The notes: generated by a model from the letters alone, not told the origin. A stretch of DNA of 64,000 nucleotides from Sinorhizobium shofinae (GCA_001704765.1 MBFK01000024.1:36633-100632), one strand, 5' to 3'. Counted from the first letter of the stretch, positions 18,887-28,167 are shown. A program made the numbers and translations.

Positions 18887-19348
18887 ATGAAGAAAGCGAC
18901 AACAGTGAAGAAAAGCAGCTCAGACGAAGAAAAGGGAGGGGACTCTCCCTCTCGGCTGATAGATGCGAGAATTAAGGAGCTAAGTGACTGGCGGGGCGAG
19001 ATGCTGGCTCGGGTCCGAATGCTCATCAAGCAGGCCGACCCCGAAGTGGTCGAGGAGTGGAAGTGGAGAGGGGTTCCGGTCTGGTCGCACGCCGGAATGA
19101 TCTGCACCGGTGAGACCTACAAGAATGTCGTGAAAATGACCTTTGCCAAGGGCGCTTCGTTGGAAGACCCGTCAGGCCTCTTCAACTCCAGCCTCGAAGG
19201 CAACACCAGGCGTGCCATCGATTTCCATGAGGGCGACAAGATTGATGAAGAGGCGTTGAAGGCGCTCGTTCGTGCCGCTGTGGCACTCAACACGTCGGTG
19301 CGAGCGACCGCGCGCCCCGTCCGCTCTCATAGACCAAAGAGCGCTTGA
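18887..19348 (+). CDS. DUF1801 domain protein
   Basis: 153 residues. After a lysine/serine-rich start (MKKATTVKKSSSDEEKGG), the body shows DARIKELSDWRGEMLARVRM, PEVVEEWKWRGVPVWSHAGM, KMTFAKGASLEDPSGLFNSS and RRAIDFHEGDKIDEEALKAL, which are conserved in the DUF1801/YdhG group. The ATG at 18887 is preferred to a GTG at 18821, which adds residues with no similarity. It probably shares a transcript with the DUF1801 gene just upstream; the two are related but clearly diverged. Confidence 0.85.
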   Translation: MKKATTVKKSSSDEEKGGDSPSRLIDARIKELSDWRGEMLARVRMLIKQADPEVVEEWKWRGVPVWSHAGMICTGETYKNVVKMTFAKGASLEDPSGLFNSSLEGNTRRAIDFHEGDKIDEEALKALVRAAVALNTSVRATARPVRSHRPKSA

Positions 19349-19444
19349 GGAGCGTCGTAAAACCGGCCAAATGACCTCGCACCGCACTCACCCAAATCCT
19401 CCAAGGCGCAAAACCGCCGGTCGTTGCCGGTCACGGTATGCCAC

Positions 19445-19472
19445 AAAAAAAAGCCCCGGATCGCTCCGGGGC
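19445..19472 (-). terminator. Rho-independent terminator of the glycine-zipper lipoprotein gene
   Basis: On the minus strand an 8-bp perfect GC-rich stem with a TCGC-complement loop is followed by eight T residues. It lies 27 bases past the stop of the lipoprotein gene. Confidence 0.85.
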
Positions 19473-19498
19473 CGTTCGTTCGATGATTGTCGCAGCAA

Positions 19499-19750
19499 TC
19501 AGCAAGCGTCGATGTAGCGGCGGCCGTAGCGATCGCGGTAGTAGCACTGGCCCGGCTGGTCGGTGACATGGCCGATCACAGCGCCCGAAACACCGCCGAT
19601 AGCGGCGCCGACGGCCGCGCCGCGCACGTCCCCGGTGATCGCGCCGCCGATGATCGCGCCCGACGCGGCACCGATTCCGGCACCCTTTTCCGTCTGCGTG
19701 CAGCTTGCGACCGACAGGGCGACCAGAACAAGTGCGATGGCTTTTTTCAT
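19499..19750 (-). CDS. Glycine-zipper lipoprotein (17-kDa surface antigen type)
   Basis: 83 residues. A short signal sequence ends in the lipobox LSVASC, predicting a lipidated cysteine at residue 17. It is followed by alternating Gly/Ala repeats GIGAASGAIIGGAITGDVRG typical of glycine-zipper 2TM proteins, and a short Tyr/Arg-rich tail (CYYRDRYGRRYIDAC). Such proteins sit in the outer membrane or periplasm; role unknown. The ATG at 19750 has a GGAGAGG Shine-Dalgarno. The frame extends upstream to 19885 without similarity. Confidence 0.88.
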   Translation of the reverse strand: MKKAIALVLVALSVASCTQTEKGAGIGAASGAIIGGAITGDVRGAAVGAAIGGVSGAVIGHVTDQPGQCYYRDRYGRRYIDAC

Positions 19751-20178
19751 ATTGTCCTCTCCGATCTCTACGGATGTCAGCCTGTCGCTTCGTCCGTCTC
19801 TTGAGTGATGGTGGTGAGACGCAGCCCGCGTCCCTCCACTTGAACTTGCAATGCGGAAAATACCCCGCCGCCCAGGAAAGTCCACTGGAGGCGGCGCGAT
19901 CGTCCGGCCGCAAGATAATGCGATCTTTCCTGAACAGAAGATGAAGGCGCTGTTTCCGGCGTTACATGCCGTATCGGATTTTTTTGTCCTTCTGCAGCCG
20001 AGACGGTTGCGACATTCGGAAAAAAGACAAATGATACAACGTCGCCAATAGGTCCGGGAGGAGCGGGCCGCTGGCAGAGGGCATTGATATCAGGGCGCGT
20101 ACTTCAAGTCGCGTGAACGTATCTCACCCGATTTGAAGCCGCGCTCATCTTGGTACGGACCGAACCCGGAGGAGCGAA
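19751..20178. promoter_or_regulatory. Divergent promoter region, lipoprotein gene / coxS
   Basis: 428 bases between two divergent genes. No reading frame here looks real. It must contain the promoters of both; I do not see a clear match to a known regulator site. Confidence 0.4.
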
Positions 20179-20667
20179 ATGGCGAAAATAACAATGACGG
20201 TCAACGGCCGCCAAGTGAGCGGCGTCTGCGATGACCGGACGCTGCTGGTGCACTTTATCCGCGAAAATCTTGGACTGACCGGTACGCATGTCGGCTGCGA
20301 CACCTCGCAGTGCGGCGCCTGCGTCGTCCACATGGACGGTCAATCGGTGAAGAGCTGTTCCATCCTCGCTGCCCAGGCAGCAGGTTCGTCGATCACGACC
20401 ATCGAGGGGCTGGCGCAAAACGGCGAGCTCCATCCGGTGCAGGCGGCCTTCAAGGCGCATCACGGCCTGCAATGCGGCTTCTGCACCCCCGGCATGGTGA
20501 TGACGGCGCTCGACATGATCCGGCGTCACGGCAGCGATCTCGACGAGGCGACGGTTCGCGCCGAACTCGAAGGCAATATCTGTCGATGCACCGGCTATCA
20601 CAACATCGTCAAGGCGATCCTGGCTGCGGCCCATGAAATGGGCGGCGTGCGTCAGGCCGCGGAATGA
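20179..20667 (+). CDS. coxS: Carbon-monoxide-dehydrogenase-like small subunit (2Fe-2S)
   Basis: 162 residues, full length for the family. The N-terminal plant-ferredoxin-type cluster ligands are in [20 protein letters not shown], and the second 2Fe-2S cluster ligands are in [10 protein letters not shown] and [10 protein letters not shown]. The subunit passes electrons from the molybdenum centre to the FAD subunit. The start has a strong GGAGGAG site. It is the first gene of an S-L-M operon. The substrate could be CO or another small molecule, because this is the form II type (see coxL). Confidence 0.93.
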   Translation: MAKITMTVNGRQVSGVCDDRTLLVHFIRENLGLTGTHVGCDTSQCGACVVHMDGQSVKSCSILAAQAAGSSITTIEGLAQNGELHPVQAAFKAHHGLQCGFCTPGMVMTALDMIRRHGSDLDEATVRAELEGNICRCTGYHNIVKAILAAAHEMGGVRQAAE

Positions 20668-20724
20668 GCGGCAAGCCGCTCGAAGCAATCCAGGATTTCG
20701 CTTAGTCTCGGGAGGAGATAGACA

Positions 20725-23070
20725 ATGGGCATTGATGGGATCGGCGCGCGTGTGCCGCGCAAGGAAGACAGGCGTTTCCTGACGGGCAAGGGGCGCTACA
20801 CGGATGACATGTCGGTGCCCGGCATGAAATATGCAGTCTTTGTGCGCAGTCCGCATGCGCATGCGACGATCGCCGGGATCGACGCGACCGCAGCCAAGGC
20901 TATGCCCGGCGTCATCGACGTGCTCGATGGCAAGCAATTGCTGGCCGACGGGATCGGCAATCTGATCTGCGGCTGGATGATCCATTCCAAGGACGGCACG
21001 CCGATGAAGATGGGCGCCTGGCGACCGCTTGCCGACAGGACGGTGCGCTATGTGGGCGACGCCGTCGCGATCGTCGTGGCCGACAGTGTCGCCGAAGCGC
21101 GCGATGCCGCCGAGGCGGTCGTCGTCGACTACGACCTCCTGCCGGTCGTTACTGATCCGGTCCAGGCGATTGCCGATGGGCAGCCGCAGCTTCACCCGGA
21201 AGCCTCGAACAATCTGATCTTCGACTGGGAGCTCGGCGATGCCGCTGCCGTCGACCAGGCGCTCGCGGCCGCGGCGCATGTGACGGAGCTGAAGATCTTC
21301 AACAACCGTCTGTCGCCCAATCCGATGGAGCCGCGCGCGACGCTCGGGATCTACGATGCCGGCGACGATCACTATACCTGCTATACGACCAGCCAGAACC
21401 CGCACGTGGCGCGGCTGGTGATGAGCGCCTTCTACAATGTCGCGCCGGAAAACAAGCTCAGGGTGATCGCGCCCGACGTCGGTGGCGGCTTCGGCTCGAA
21501 GATCTTCATCTATCCGGAGGAGATCGTCTGTCTCTGGGCCTCGAAGCGGACCGGCGTGCCGGTCAAGTGGACGTGCGACCGCACCGAAGCCTTCCTCACC
21601 GACGCGCACGGCCGCGATCACGTCTCCACCGTGAAGATGGCCTTTGACGCCGGCAACCGGATCACCGCGCTGAAGGTCGACACGATCGCCAATCTCGGCG
21701 CCTATATGTCGCTCTTCTCCTCCTGCGTGCCGACCTATCTCTATGCGACGCTGCTTTCCGGGCAATACGATATCCCGGCGATTCACGCCAATGTCCGGAC
21801 GGTCTATACCAATACAGCTCCGGTCGACGCCTATCGCGGCGCCGGGCGCCCAGAGGCGACCTACCTTCTCGAACGGACGATGGAGACGGCGGCGCGCGAG
21901 CTCGGCATTTCGCCGGCTGAACTCCGTCGCACCAACTTCATCCGCTCGTTCCCGCACCAGACGCCGGTCATCATGAATTACGATGCCGGTGATTACGAAA
22001 CATCTCTCAACGCGGCGATGGCAGCGGCCGACTGGAACGGCTTTGCGGCACGCAAGGCCGAGGCCGAAGGTCGCGGCATGAAGCGCGGCATAGGGATGAG
22101 CTGTTATATCGAGGCCTGCGGGCTAGCGCCCTCGGCGGCAGCCGGCTCGCTCGGCGCCGGCGTGGGATTGTGGGAATCGGCCGAGGTCAAGGTCAACATG
22201 GTCGGCACGATCGAGGTGATGACCGGCTCGCATAGCCACGGCCAGGGGCACGAGACGACCTTCGCCCAGCTCGTCGCCGACCGGCTCGGCGTGCCGATCG
22301 ACAGCATCAACATCGTGCATGGCGACACCGATAAGGTGCAGATGGGCATGGGCACCTACGGTTCACGCTCCGGTGCGGTCGGCATGTCGGCCCTCGCCAA
22401 GGCGCTCGACAAGGTCGAGGCCAAGGCGAAGAAGATCGCGGCGCATCTGATGGAGGCGGACGAGAGCGACGTCGTCATCGAAGACGGCGTGCTGAAGGTC
22501 GCCGGGACCGACAAGTCGGTCCCCTGGTTCCAGATGGCGCTTGCTGCCTATACCGCCCACAATCTGCCACAAGGCCTCGAGCCGGGACTGAAGGAGAGCG
22601 CCTTCTACGATCCGGCCAATTTCACCTTCCCGGCCGGCTGCTACATCTGCGAGGTGGAGGTCGATCCGGAGACCGGCCGGACGAAGGTCGTACAGTTCGT
22701 CGCGGCAGACGATTTCGGCAACATCATCAATCCGATGATCGTCGAGGGTCAGGTGCATGGCGGCATTGCGCAGGGCATCGGCCAGGCCTTGCTCGAGGGG
22801 GTCCACTATGATGACAGCGGTCAACTGCTGACGGCGAGCTACATGGACTACGCCATGCCGCGTGCCGACGACCTGCCGTCCTTCAAGGTGTCGACCTCGA
22901 ACACGCCCTGTCCGAGCAATCCGCTCGGCGTCAAGGGCTGCGGCGAGGCTGGCGCGATCGGCTCGCCGCCGGCGCTGATCAACGCCATTACCGACGCGAT
23001 CGGCAACAATGCCCTGACCATGCCGGCGACGCCGGAAAAGGTCTGGGCAGCCGCTCAAGCCGCCAACTGA
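20725..23070 (+). CDS. coxL: Form II CO-dehydrogenase-like large (molybdopterin) subunit
   Basis: 781 residues of the xanthine oxidase family. The active-site loop reads AYRGAGRPE, the signature of form II enzymes; true aerobic CO dehydrogenases (form I) have AYRCSFR. Other family landmarks are VGDAVAIVVADS, PDVGGGFGSKIF, SHSHGQGHETTF and GVKGCGEAGAIGSPPA near the C-terminus. It forms a complex with the 2Fe-2S and FAD subunits encoded next to it. The S-L-M gene order also fits form II. Form II proteins have uncertain physiology, and CO oxidation should not be assumed. Confidence 0.93.
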   Translation: MGIDGIGARVPRKEDRRFLTGKGRYTDDMSVPGMKYAVFVRSPHAHATIAGIDATAAKAMPGVIDVLDGKQLLADGIGNLICGWMIHSKDGTPMKMGAWRPLADRTVRYVGDAVAIVVADSVAEARDAAEAVVVDYDLLPVVTDPVQAIADGQPQLHPEASNNLIFDWELGDAAAVDQALAAAAHVTELKIFNNRLSPNPMEPRATLGIYDAGDDHYTCYTTSQNPHVARLVMSAFYNVAPENKLRVIAPDVGGGFGSKIFIYPEEIVCLWASKRTGVPVKWTCDRTEAFLTDAHGRDHVSTVKMAFDAGNRITALKVDTIANLGAYMSLFSSCVPTYLYATLLSGQYDIPAIHANVRTVYTNTAPVDAYRGAGRPEATYLLERTMETAARELGISPAELRRTNFIRSFPHQTPVIMNYDAGDYETSLNAAMAAADWNGFAARKAEAEGRGMKRGIGMSCYIEACGLAPSAAAGSLGAGVGLWESAEVKVNMVGTIEVMTGSHSHGQGHETTFAQLVADRLGVPIDSINIVHGDTDKVQMGMGTYGSRSGAVGMSALAKALDKVEAKAKKIAAHLMEADESDVVIEDGVLKVAGTDKSVPWFQMALAAYTAHNLPQGLEPGLKESAFYDPANFTFPAGCYICEVEVDPETGRTKVVQFVAADDFGNIINPMIVEGQVHGGIAQGIGQALLEGVHYDDSGQLLTASYMDYAMPRADDLPSFKVSTSNTPCPSNPLGVKGCGEAGAIGSPPALINAITDAIGNNALTMPATPEKVWAAAQAAN

Positions 23071-23086
23071 CCCGGGAGGCACCAAA

Positions 23087-23884
23087 ATGTACCAGACGAA
23101 TTATCACAGGGCCTCCTCGGTCCAGGAGGCGGTGCAAATGATGGGGGCTGCAACGGAGGGCAAATATCTCTCCGGCGGCATGACGCTCATCCCGACGATG
23201 CGGCAACGGCTCGCCGCGCCGAGCGACCTCATCGATCTCCGTCATATCGCCGAGATGAAGGGGATCGCCGTCAACGGCCGGTCAGTTCGGATCGGCGCCG
23301 CGACCACCCATGAGGAGGTCGCCACCTCCGCCGAGTTGAGGACGGTTTGCCCGGCCCTTTGCGGGCTCGCCGGTCACATCGGCGACCCCGCCGTGCGCCA
23401 CATGGGAACGATCGGCGGCTCCATCGCCAACAATGACCCGGCGGCCGACTACCCGGCCGCGATGCTGGCGCTCGATGCGGTGATCGTCACCGACAGGCGC
23501 GAGATCAAGGCGGGCGACTTTTTCACGGGCCTCTTCGAAACGGCGCTGGAGGACGGCGAGATCATCACCGCGGTCCGCTTCGACGCGCCGGCGAAGGCGG
23601 CCTACCAGAAGTTTGCCAATCCGGCCTCGCGCTACGCCATGGCCGGGGTCTTTGTTGCCAAGCGCGACAATGGCGATGTTCGCGTCGCGGTGACCGGGGC
23701 CGGCTCGAGCGGCGTCTTCCGCCATCCGGACCTCGAGGCGGCGCTTTCCGCCAACTGGTCGCCGGACGCGGTAGCGAATGTGACGGTCGACGGATCGGAC
23801 ATGCTTTCCGATCTCCACGCCAGCGCGGCCTACCGCGCCAATCTCGTCAAGGTAATGACGAAGCGCGCCGTGTCGGCGACCTGA
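23087..23884 (+). CDS. coxM: CO-dehydrogenase-like medium (FAD) subunit
   Basis: 265 residues. FAD-binding signatures are present: KYLSGGMTLIPTMRQRLAAP near the N-terminus, and HMGTIGGSIANNDPAADYPA in the middle. The length is near the usual ~265-290. The gene starts 16 bases after coxL with a GGGAGG site and completes the S-L-M operon. A short stem (23906-23929) with one wobble pair follows and may end the transcript. Confidence 0.93.
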   Translation: MYQTNYHRASSVQEAVQMMGAATEGKYLSGGMTLIPTMRQRLAAPSDLIDLRHIAEMKGIAVNGRSVRIGAATTHEEVATSAELRTVCPALCGLAGHIGDPAVRHMGTIGGSIANNDPAADYPAAMLALDAVIVTDRREIKAGDFFTGLFETALEDGEIITAVRFDAPAKAAYQKFANPASRYAMAGVFVAKRDNGDVRVAVTGAGSSGVFRHPDLEAALSANWSPDAVANVTVDGSDMLSDLHASAAYRANLVKVMTKRAVSAT

Positions 23885-23939
23885 GGGGCTACTTAAGTCT
23901 TGAAAAAGGGCGGCCGTGGCCGTCCTTTGTCACAATTGC

Positions 23940-23953
23940 TTGACTTCGATCAA
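23940..23953 (+). promoter_or_regulatory. FixK/FNR-like box upstream of hemA
   Basis: TTGACTTCGATCAA matches the FixK/FnrN consensus TTGAY-N4-RTCAA. It lies about 150 bases upstream of the hemA start. This would tie haem synthesis to low oxygen, as known for hemA in other rhizobia. The position relative to the transcription start is not known. Confidence 0.55.
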
Positions 23954-24093
23954 AGTTGAAGGGATTGAGTTGCGCTAGCTGGTTTGGAATAATTCAAAAC
24001 TAAGGGCCTTTTGCCGCAGGCGTCGGGGCCGTTCCGGGGGTTGACCCCTCGTCGCTTTGAAGGAACAAAGGCGGTAGGGCACTGGAGTTGATG

Positions 24094-25308
24094 ATGGATT
24101 TCGAGAGTTTCTTCAAAAACGAGCTGGACGGGCTGCATCAGGAAGGCCGCTATCGGGTCTTTGCCGATCTCGCCCGCCACCGCGGTGACTTCCCGAGGGC
24201 GACGCGCTACACGGGCGAGGGCACCCAGGAGGTCACGGTCTGGTGCTCGAACGATTATCTCGGCATGGGTCAGTCGCCGATCGTCACCGAAGCGATGAAG
24301 CAGGCGATCGACGAATGCGGCGCCGGTGCCGGCGGAACCCGCAACATCTCCGGCACCAATCACTACCACGTCCTGCTCGAGCGCGAGCTTGCCGACCTGC
24401 ACGGCAAGGAATCGGCGCTGCTCTTCACCTCCGGCTATGTCTCCAACTGGGCCGCTCTCGGCACACTCTGTTCCAAGATCCCCGGCATCATCGTCTTCTC
24501 GGATGCCGGGAACCACGCTTCGATGATCGAGGGGATCCGCCATTCGAAATGCGAGCGCGTCATCTTCAAGCACAATTCGGTGGCCGATCTCGAAGCGAAA
24601 CTTGCTGCGGCTGACCCGCGGGCACCAAAAATCATCGCCTTTGAATCGGTCTATTCGATGGATGGCGACATCGCGCCGATCAAGGAATTCTGCGATCTCG
24701 CCGACAAATACGGCGCGATGACCTATCTCGACGAGGTGCATGCGGTCGGGATGTACGGCCCGCGCGGCGGCGGCATCGCCGAACGCGAGGGGCTGATGCA
24801 CCGACTGACGGTGATCGAGGGCACGCTCGGCAAGGCCTTCGGCGTCATGGGCGGTTACATCACCGGTTCGGCGGCGCTCTGCGATTTCATCCGCTCCTTC
24901 GCGTCCGGCTTCATCTTCACGACCGCCTTGCCGCCGGCGCTGGCCGCCGGTGCGCTCGCCTCGATCCGGCATCTGAAGGAAAGCCACGTCGAACGCTTCG
25001 CCCATCAGGAGCGCGTGCGTCGGCTGCGCTCGCTGCTCGACCAGCGCGGCATCCCGCACATGGTCAATCCGAGCCACATCGTCCCGGTGATGGTTGGCGA
25101 TGCGGCAAAGTGCAAGTGGATCTCCGACCTGCTGCTGGACAATTTCGGCGTCTATGTTCAGCCGATCAATTATCCCACGGTAGCGAAGAAGACCGAGCGC
25201 CTGCGCATCACGCCGACGCCACTTCACTCGGATGCCGATATCGACCATCTGGTCGGCGCCCTGCATTCGCTGTGGTCGCGCTGCGCGCTCGCAAGGGCGG
25301 TCGCGTAA
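24094..25308 (+). CDS. hemA: 5-Aminolevulinate synthase
   Basis: 404 residues. Condenses glycine and succinyl-CoA to 5-aminolevulinate, the first step of haem synthesis in alphaproteobacteria (C4 pathway). Landmarks are [66 protein letters not shown] and the PLP lysine in [14 protein letters not shown]. Three in-frame starts are crowded here (TTG 24088, ATG 24091, ATG 24094); the GGAG at 24084 fits the last best. It is convergent with dxr, and its terminator overlaps the dxr 3' end. Confidence 0.97.
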   Translation: MDFESFFKNELDGLHQEGRYRVFADLARHRGDFPRATRYTGEGTQEVTVWCSNDYLGMGQSPIVTEAMKQAIDECGAGAGGTRNISGTNHYHVLLERELADLHGKESALLFTSGYVSNWAALGTLCSKIPGIIVFSDAGNHASMIEGIRHSKCERVIFKHNSVADLEAKLAAADPRAPKIIAFESVYSMDGDIAPIKEFCDLADKYGAMTYLDEVHAVGMYGPRGGGIAEREGLMHRLTVIEGTLGKAFGVMGGYITGSAALCDFIRSFASGFIFTTALPPALAAGALASIRHLKESHVERFAHQERVRRLRSLLDQRGIPHMVNPSHIVPVMVGDAAKCKWISDLLLDNFGVYVQPINYPTVAKKTERLRITPTPLHSDADIDHLVGALHSLWSRCALARAVA

Positions 25309-25375
25309 GCCACGGCGAACTAATCCTGGAGTGGACTGCGGGCGGAAAACCGCCCACACGTTTCCTCATCCCGTT

Positions 25376-26551
25376 CTATTGAATGAGCCCGGCAGCCGTT
25401 TGCCGGGCTTTTTCATCCGCCGCGAAGACATCGTCCATGGTCACGGCGGCCGGCAGGTCGGAGAGCCTGTCCATCACCTTTTCGACGATTTCCGCCATGG
25501 CAAGGAAGCCGATGCGGCCCTTGATGAAGGCCTCGAGGGCGGTTTCCTTGGCGCCGTTCAGCACCGCACCCTGGATACCGCCCGCCTGCATGGCGCGTCG
25601 CGCCAGGCGCAGTGCCGGGAAGCGCGTCTCGTCCGGCGCCTCGAAATCGAGCCGGGCGAGCTTGGCGAAGTCGAGCCGCTCGATCGGCAGCTCGCAGCGC
25701 TTCGGATAGGAAAGCGCATAGCCGATCGCCGTGCGCATGTCGGGGCACCCGAGCTGCGCGAGCACCGATCCGTCGCTGTAGCCGACCATCGAGTGGATGA
25801 CCGACTGCGGATGGACGATCACCTCGATCTGGTCGGGTCGCAGTCGGAAGAGATGGCGCGCCTCGATCATTTCCAGCGCCTTGTTGAACATCGAGGCGCT
25901 GTCGATCGAGATCTTCAGCCCCATCGACCAGTTCGGATGGGCGCGGGCGATGTCGGCCGTCACATGCCGCATCTCCTCCAGGGACTTGGTGCGGAACGGG
26001 CCGCCGGAGGCCGTCAGGATGATGCGCTCGACGGCATGGCGCTGGTCGTTCTCCAGCACCTGGAAGATCGCGTTGTGCTCGCTGTCGACGGGCAGCAGCC
26101 GGCCTCCGCCCTTGGCGACCGCCTCGATGAACAGGCTGCCGGCGGAGACGAGACATTCCTTGTTGGCGAGTGCGATATCGGCGCCGCGGCGGGCGGCCGC
26201 AAGCGTCGGGGCGAGGCCGGCATTGCCGACGATCGCCGCCATCAGCCAGCCGGAATCGCGTTCCGCCGCCTCGATCAGGCCGCTGCGTCCGGCGGCCACT
26301 TCGATGCCGCTGCCGCCAAGCGCTTCCTTGAGCTCGCCATAGCGGTGTTGGTCGGCGGTTACAGCCAGTTCCGCGCCCATCCGTCGCGCCTGGTCGGCAA
26401 GGAGCGGTATATTGCCATTTCCCGTCAGGGCAGCGATTTCGAAACGGGTGCGCCCGCCGAGCCGCTCGACGACGTCGAGCGTGTTGGTTCCGATCGACCC
26501 GGTGGAGCCCAGTATCGTCAGACGGCGCTTCCTGTCGTCGCCGGATGCCAT
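25376..26551 (-). CDS. dxr: 1-Deoxy-D-xylulose-5-phosphate reductoisomerase
   Basis: 391 residues. Second step of the MEP isoprenoid pathway, forming 2-C-methyl-D-erythritol 4-phosphate with NADPH. Landmarks are ILGSTGSIGTNTLDVVERLG (nucleotide binding), ALANKECLVSAGSLF, LLPVDSEHNAIFQ, LTASGGPFR and HPNWSMGLKISIDSASMFNK. The ATG at 26551 is used; an in-frame TTG two codons upstream is possible, and neither has a clear Shine-Dalgarno. The gene is convergent with hemA and divergent from the META-MliC gene. Confidence 0.96.
   Translation of the reverse strand: MASGDDRKRRLTILGSTGSIGTNTLDVVERLGGRTRFEIAALTGNGNIPLLADQARRMGAELAVTADQHRYGELKEALGGSGIEVAAGRSGLIEAAERDSGWLMAAIVGNAGLAPTLAAARRGADIALANKECLVSAGSLFIEAVAKGGGRLLPVDSEHNAIFQVLENDQRHAVERIILTASGGPFRTKSLEEMRHVTADIARAHPNWSMGLKISIDSASMFNKALEMIEARHLFRLRPDQIEVIVHPQSVIHSMVGYSDGSVLAQLGCPDMRTAIGYALSYPKRCELPIERLDFAKLARLDFEAPDETRFPALRLARRAMQAGGIQGAVLNGAKETALEAFIKGRIGFLAMAEIVEKVMDRLSDLPAAVTMDDVFAADEKARQTAAGLIQ
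25387..25413 (+). terminator. hemA terminator, overlapping the end of dxr
   Basis: The 8-bp stem GCCCGGCA (25387-25394) pairs perfectly with 25401-25408 and is followed by five T residues. It lies about 80 bases after hemA but inside the coding region of the convergent dxr gene, whose stop codon is at 25376-25378. The last dxr codons therefore also encode the terminator stem. Confidence 0.75.
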
Positions 26552-26713
26552 TGCCAAAATCCCGTATTCTTCTCGTTTGAACGATTTAGATAGGCTCTAC
26601 AGCCGAAATCAGCTGGCAACAAGGGTAGAAGCGGCCGCTCTTCTCTATGCGGCACTGCTGGAGTAAGAATCGATGTGGCGCCAACATCGCGCCGATTTGC
26701 ACAGGAGTTCCCG

Positions 26714-27439
26714 ATGCTCAAAGCCCTGACAGCCGCGTCCTGTGCCTGCGTGCTGATCGAGCTCGCCTCCATGCGATCGGTCGCCGCCGAAAACGTACCG
26801 GAGGAACTGATCGGCTCCTGGCTCGCCGAGGACATCGGCGGTGGCGGGGTTATCGACGATCTGGAGACGGTTCTCGAGATTCACGAGGACGGTACCTTTG
26901 TCGGCATGGGCGGCTGCAACATGTTCACCGGCGCCTTCAGCCTCTCGGAACGCACGATCACCTTCGGCCCGACCGCCGCGGCGCGCACCATGTGCGCCCC
27001 CGAAATCATGGAGCAGGAGCAGAGGTTCCTCGACACGCTGAAAAACGAACTCACCTGGAAAGTGGATGGCGCGCGCCTCACCCTGACAGGACCGGACGGC
27101 ACGCCGGTCATGCACCTGGTGTCGGCAGAGTCACCCTCCTCGGGGATCGCCGAGGTGACGCTGCGAATTCCGGGCGCCGGCGCGGCCGATCGGCAGAGGG
27201 TTCGTTACGACTGCGCCGGGGAGACGGTCGAAGCCGAATACATCAATGCCGGCCCCGTCTCGCTGGTCACCTTCTCGATCGGCGGCAACTATATCGTCGC
27301 GTCGGGTGTGATCTCGGGGTCGGGGGCAAGATATGCGGGTGGCCGCTACATCTGGTGGACGGAGGGCGATGGGGCGACGCTCTTCGATGTCTCGAAGGGG
27401 GAGGAGGATCCCGGTATCCTATGTGAGAAGAGGGGATAG
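26714..27439 (+). CDS. Exported META (HslJ-like) and MliC-like two-domain protein
   Basis: 241 residues. A signal peptide (about residues 1-25) is followed by a META/HslJ-type domain (about 26-140, with FVGMGGCNMFTGAF and TRTMCAPEIMEQEQRFL-like spacing) and a C-terminal domain (about 155-241). The second domain matches MliC/C-type lysozyme inhibitors: VRYDCAGETVEAEYIN and YIWWTEGDGATLFDV. The ATG at 26714 has CAGGAG upstream. The periplasmic protein may protect the cell wall against host lysozyme; this is inference. There is no signal-peptide cysteine, so it is not obviously lipidated. Confidence 0.85.
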   Translation: MLKALTAASCACVLIELASMRSVAAENVPEELIGSWLAEDIGGGGVIDDLETVLEIHEDGTFVGMGGCNMFTGAFSLSERTITFGPTAAARTMCAPEIMEQEQRFLDTLKNELTWKVDGARLTLTGPDGTPVMHLVSAESPSSGIAEVTLRIPGAGAADRQRVRYDCAGETVEAEYINAGPVSLVTFSIGGNYIVASGVISGSGARYAGGRYIWWTEGDGATLFDVSKGEEDPGILCEKRG

Positions 27440-27481
27440 GCGGCAGCGGGCTGTTCTCTGTCAGGCATTGCGCGTCACGCA

Positions 27482-28033
27482 CTAGCCGAGTTTTGTTCTC
27501 AGCATCTCCAGATGTTCGAGGTGTTCTTCGATCAGGACGCGGGCGAGCTTTGCGACATTCAGGCGGTCGCCGTCGCGCCCCGACTTGAGGTATCTTTCCT
27601 GGATTGCCAGAAGTCTCTTGTGACCGTCCGCCTGCAGCAAGACATAGGCCTTGTCGAAGGCGGCGCCCTGCAAGGTTCTAAGCTTTTCGAGGGCCATGCG
27701 GCTCTCTGCATCCAGCATGGCCTCCACTTGTGCATCGGCCGATGGACCTGAAACGTCGCTTGCCTCGCCGTATGGTTCCAATGATCTCAGAACATCGGCG
27801 ACCGCCTCCTGTTCAGCGATTTCCCATTTGGCAAACTGCTTCACGTGAGCGTCGCTCGCTGTGTTCACGGCAGTGCGGCTGGTCGCCAAAGAGAGGGCAC
27901 CGACGAGCTTTGCTGATTGTGCATGCTTCCTCTCGGCATCATCTGGCGCCATGTGTTGGGCGACCCCCGTCGCGGGGAGCGACAAAAGGGGTAAAGCGCC
28001 GGCGGCTAGGCAGAGAACATGGCGGCGTCTCAT
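27482..28033 (-). CDS. DUF4142 family exported protein
   Basis: 183 residues. The N-terminus MRRRHVLCLAAGALPLLSLP is a signal sequence with adjacent arginines. The remainder is helical with the ferritin-like DUF4142 pattern (FAKWEIAEQEAVADVLRSLE; AFDKAYVLLQADGHKRLLAI; VLIEEHLEHLEMLRTKLG). Function unknown; members are periplasmic. The frame extends upstream to 28090, but that part lies in a palindromic repeat. It is convergent with the META-MliC gene, 42 bases apart. Confidence 0.82.
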   Translation of the reverse strand: MRRRHVLCLAAGALPLLSLPATGVAQHMAPDDAERKHAQSAKLVGALSLATSRTAVNTASDAHVKQFAKWEIAEQEAVADVLRSLEPYGEASDVSGPSADAQVEAMLDAESRMALEKLRTLQGAAFDKAYVLLQADGHKRLLAIQERYLKSGRDGDRLNVAKLARVLIEEHLEHLEMLRTKLG

Positions 28034-28053
28034 CACAAGGATCCTCGCACCTA

Positions 28054-28167
28054 CAGCGCCGTGCGTCTTATCAGACGCAATCAGACGCACAAAGGTCGCT
28101 GTAGCACTTTGAATTGCTGCATGTTTTTATCCCTAAATCGGCTCCGATTTAAGGAAACACGCAGTAG
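28054..28167. repeat. RIME-like double-palindrome intergenic repeat, copy B
   Basis: Near-identical to the copy at 3724-3820, with one difference in the large palindrome (TCCC for TCCT) and a short duplication (about 10 bases) of the TCAGACGCA segment in the small palindrome. It is followed by another small hairpin at about 28242-28264 (GTGTCCGCA/TGCGGACAC). The rest of 28168-28548 holds no gene I can support. Confidence 0.8.

Noticed and set aside
20104..25359. Long minus-strand frames opposite coxS/coxL and hemA
   Set aside because: They mirror highly biased third-position GC of the real genes and contain no motifs.
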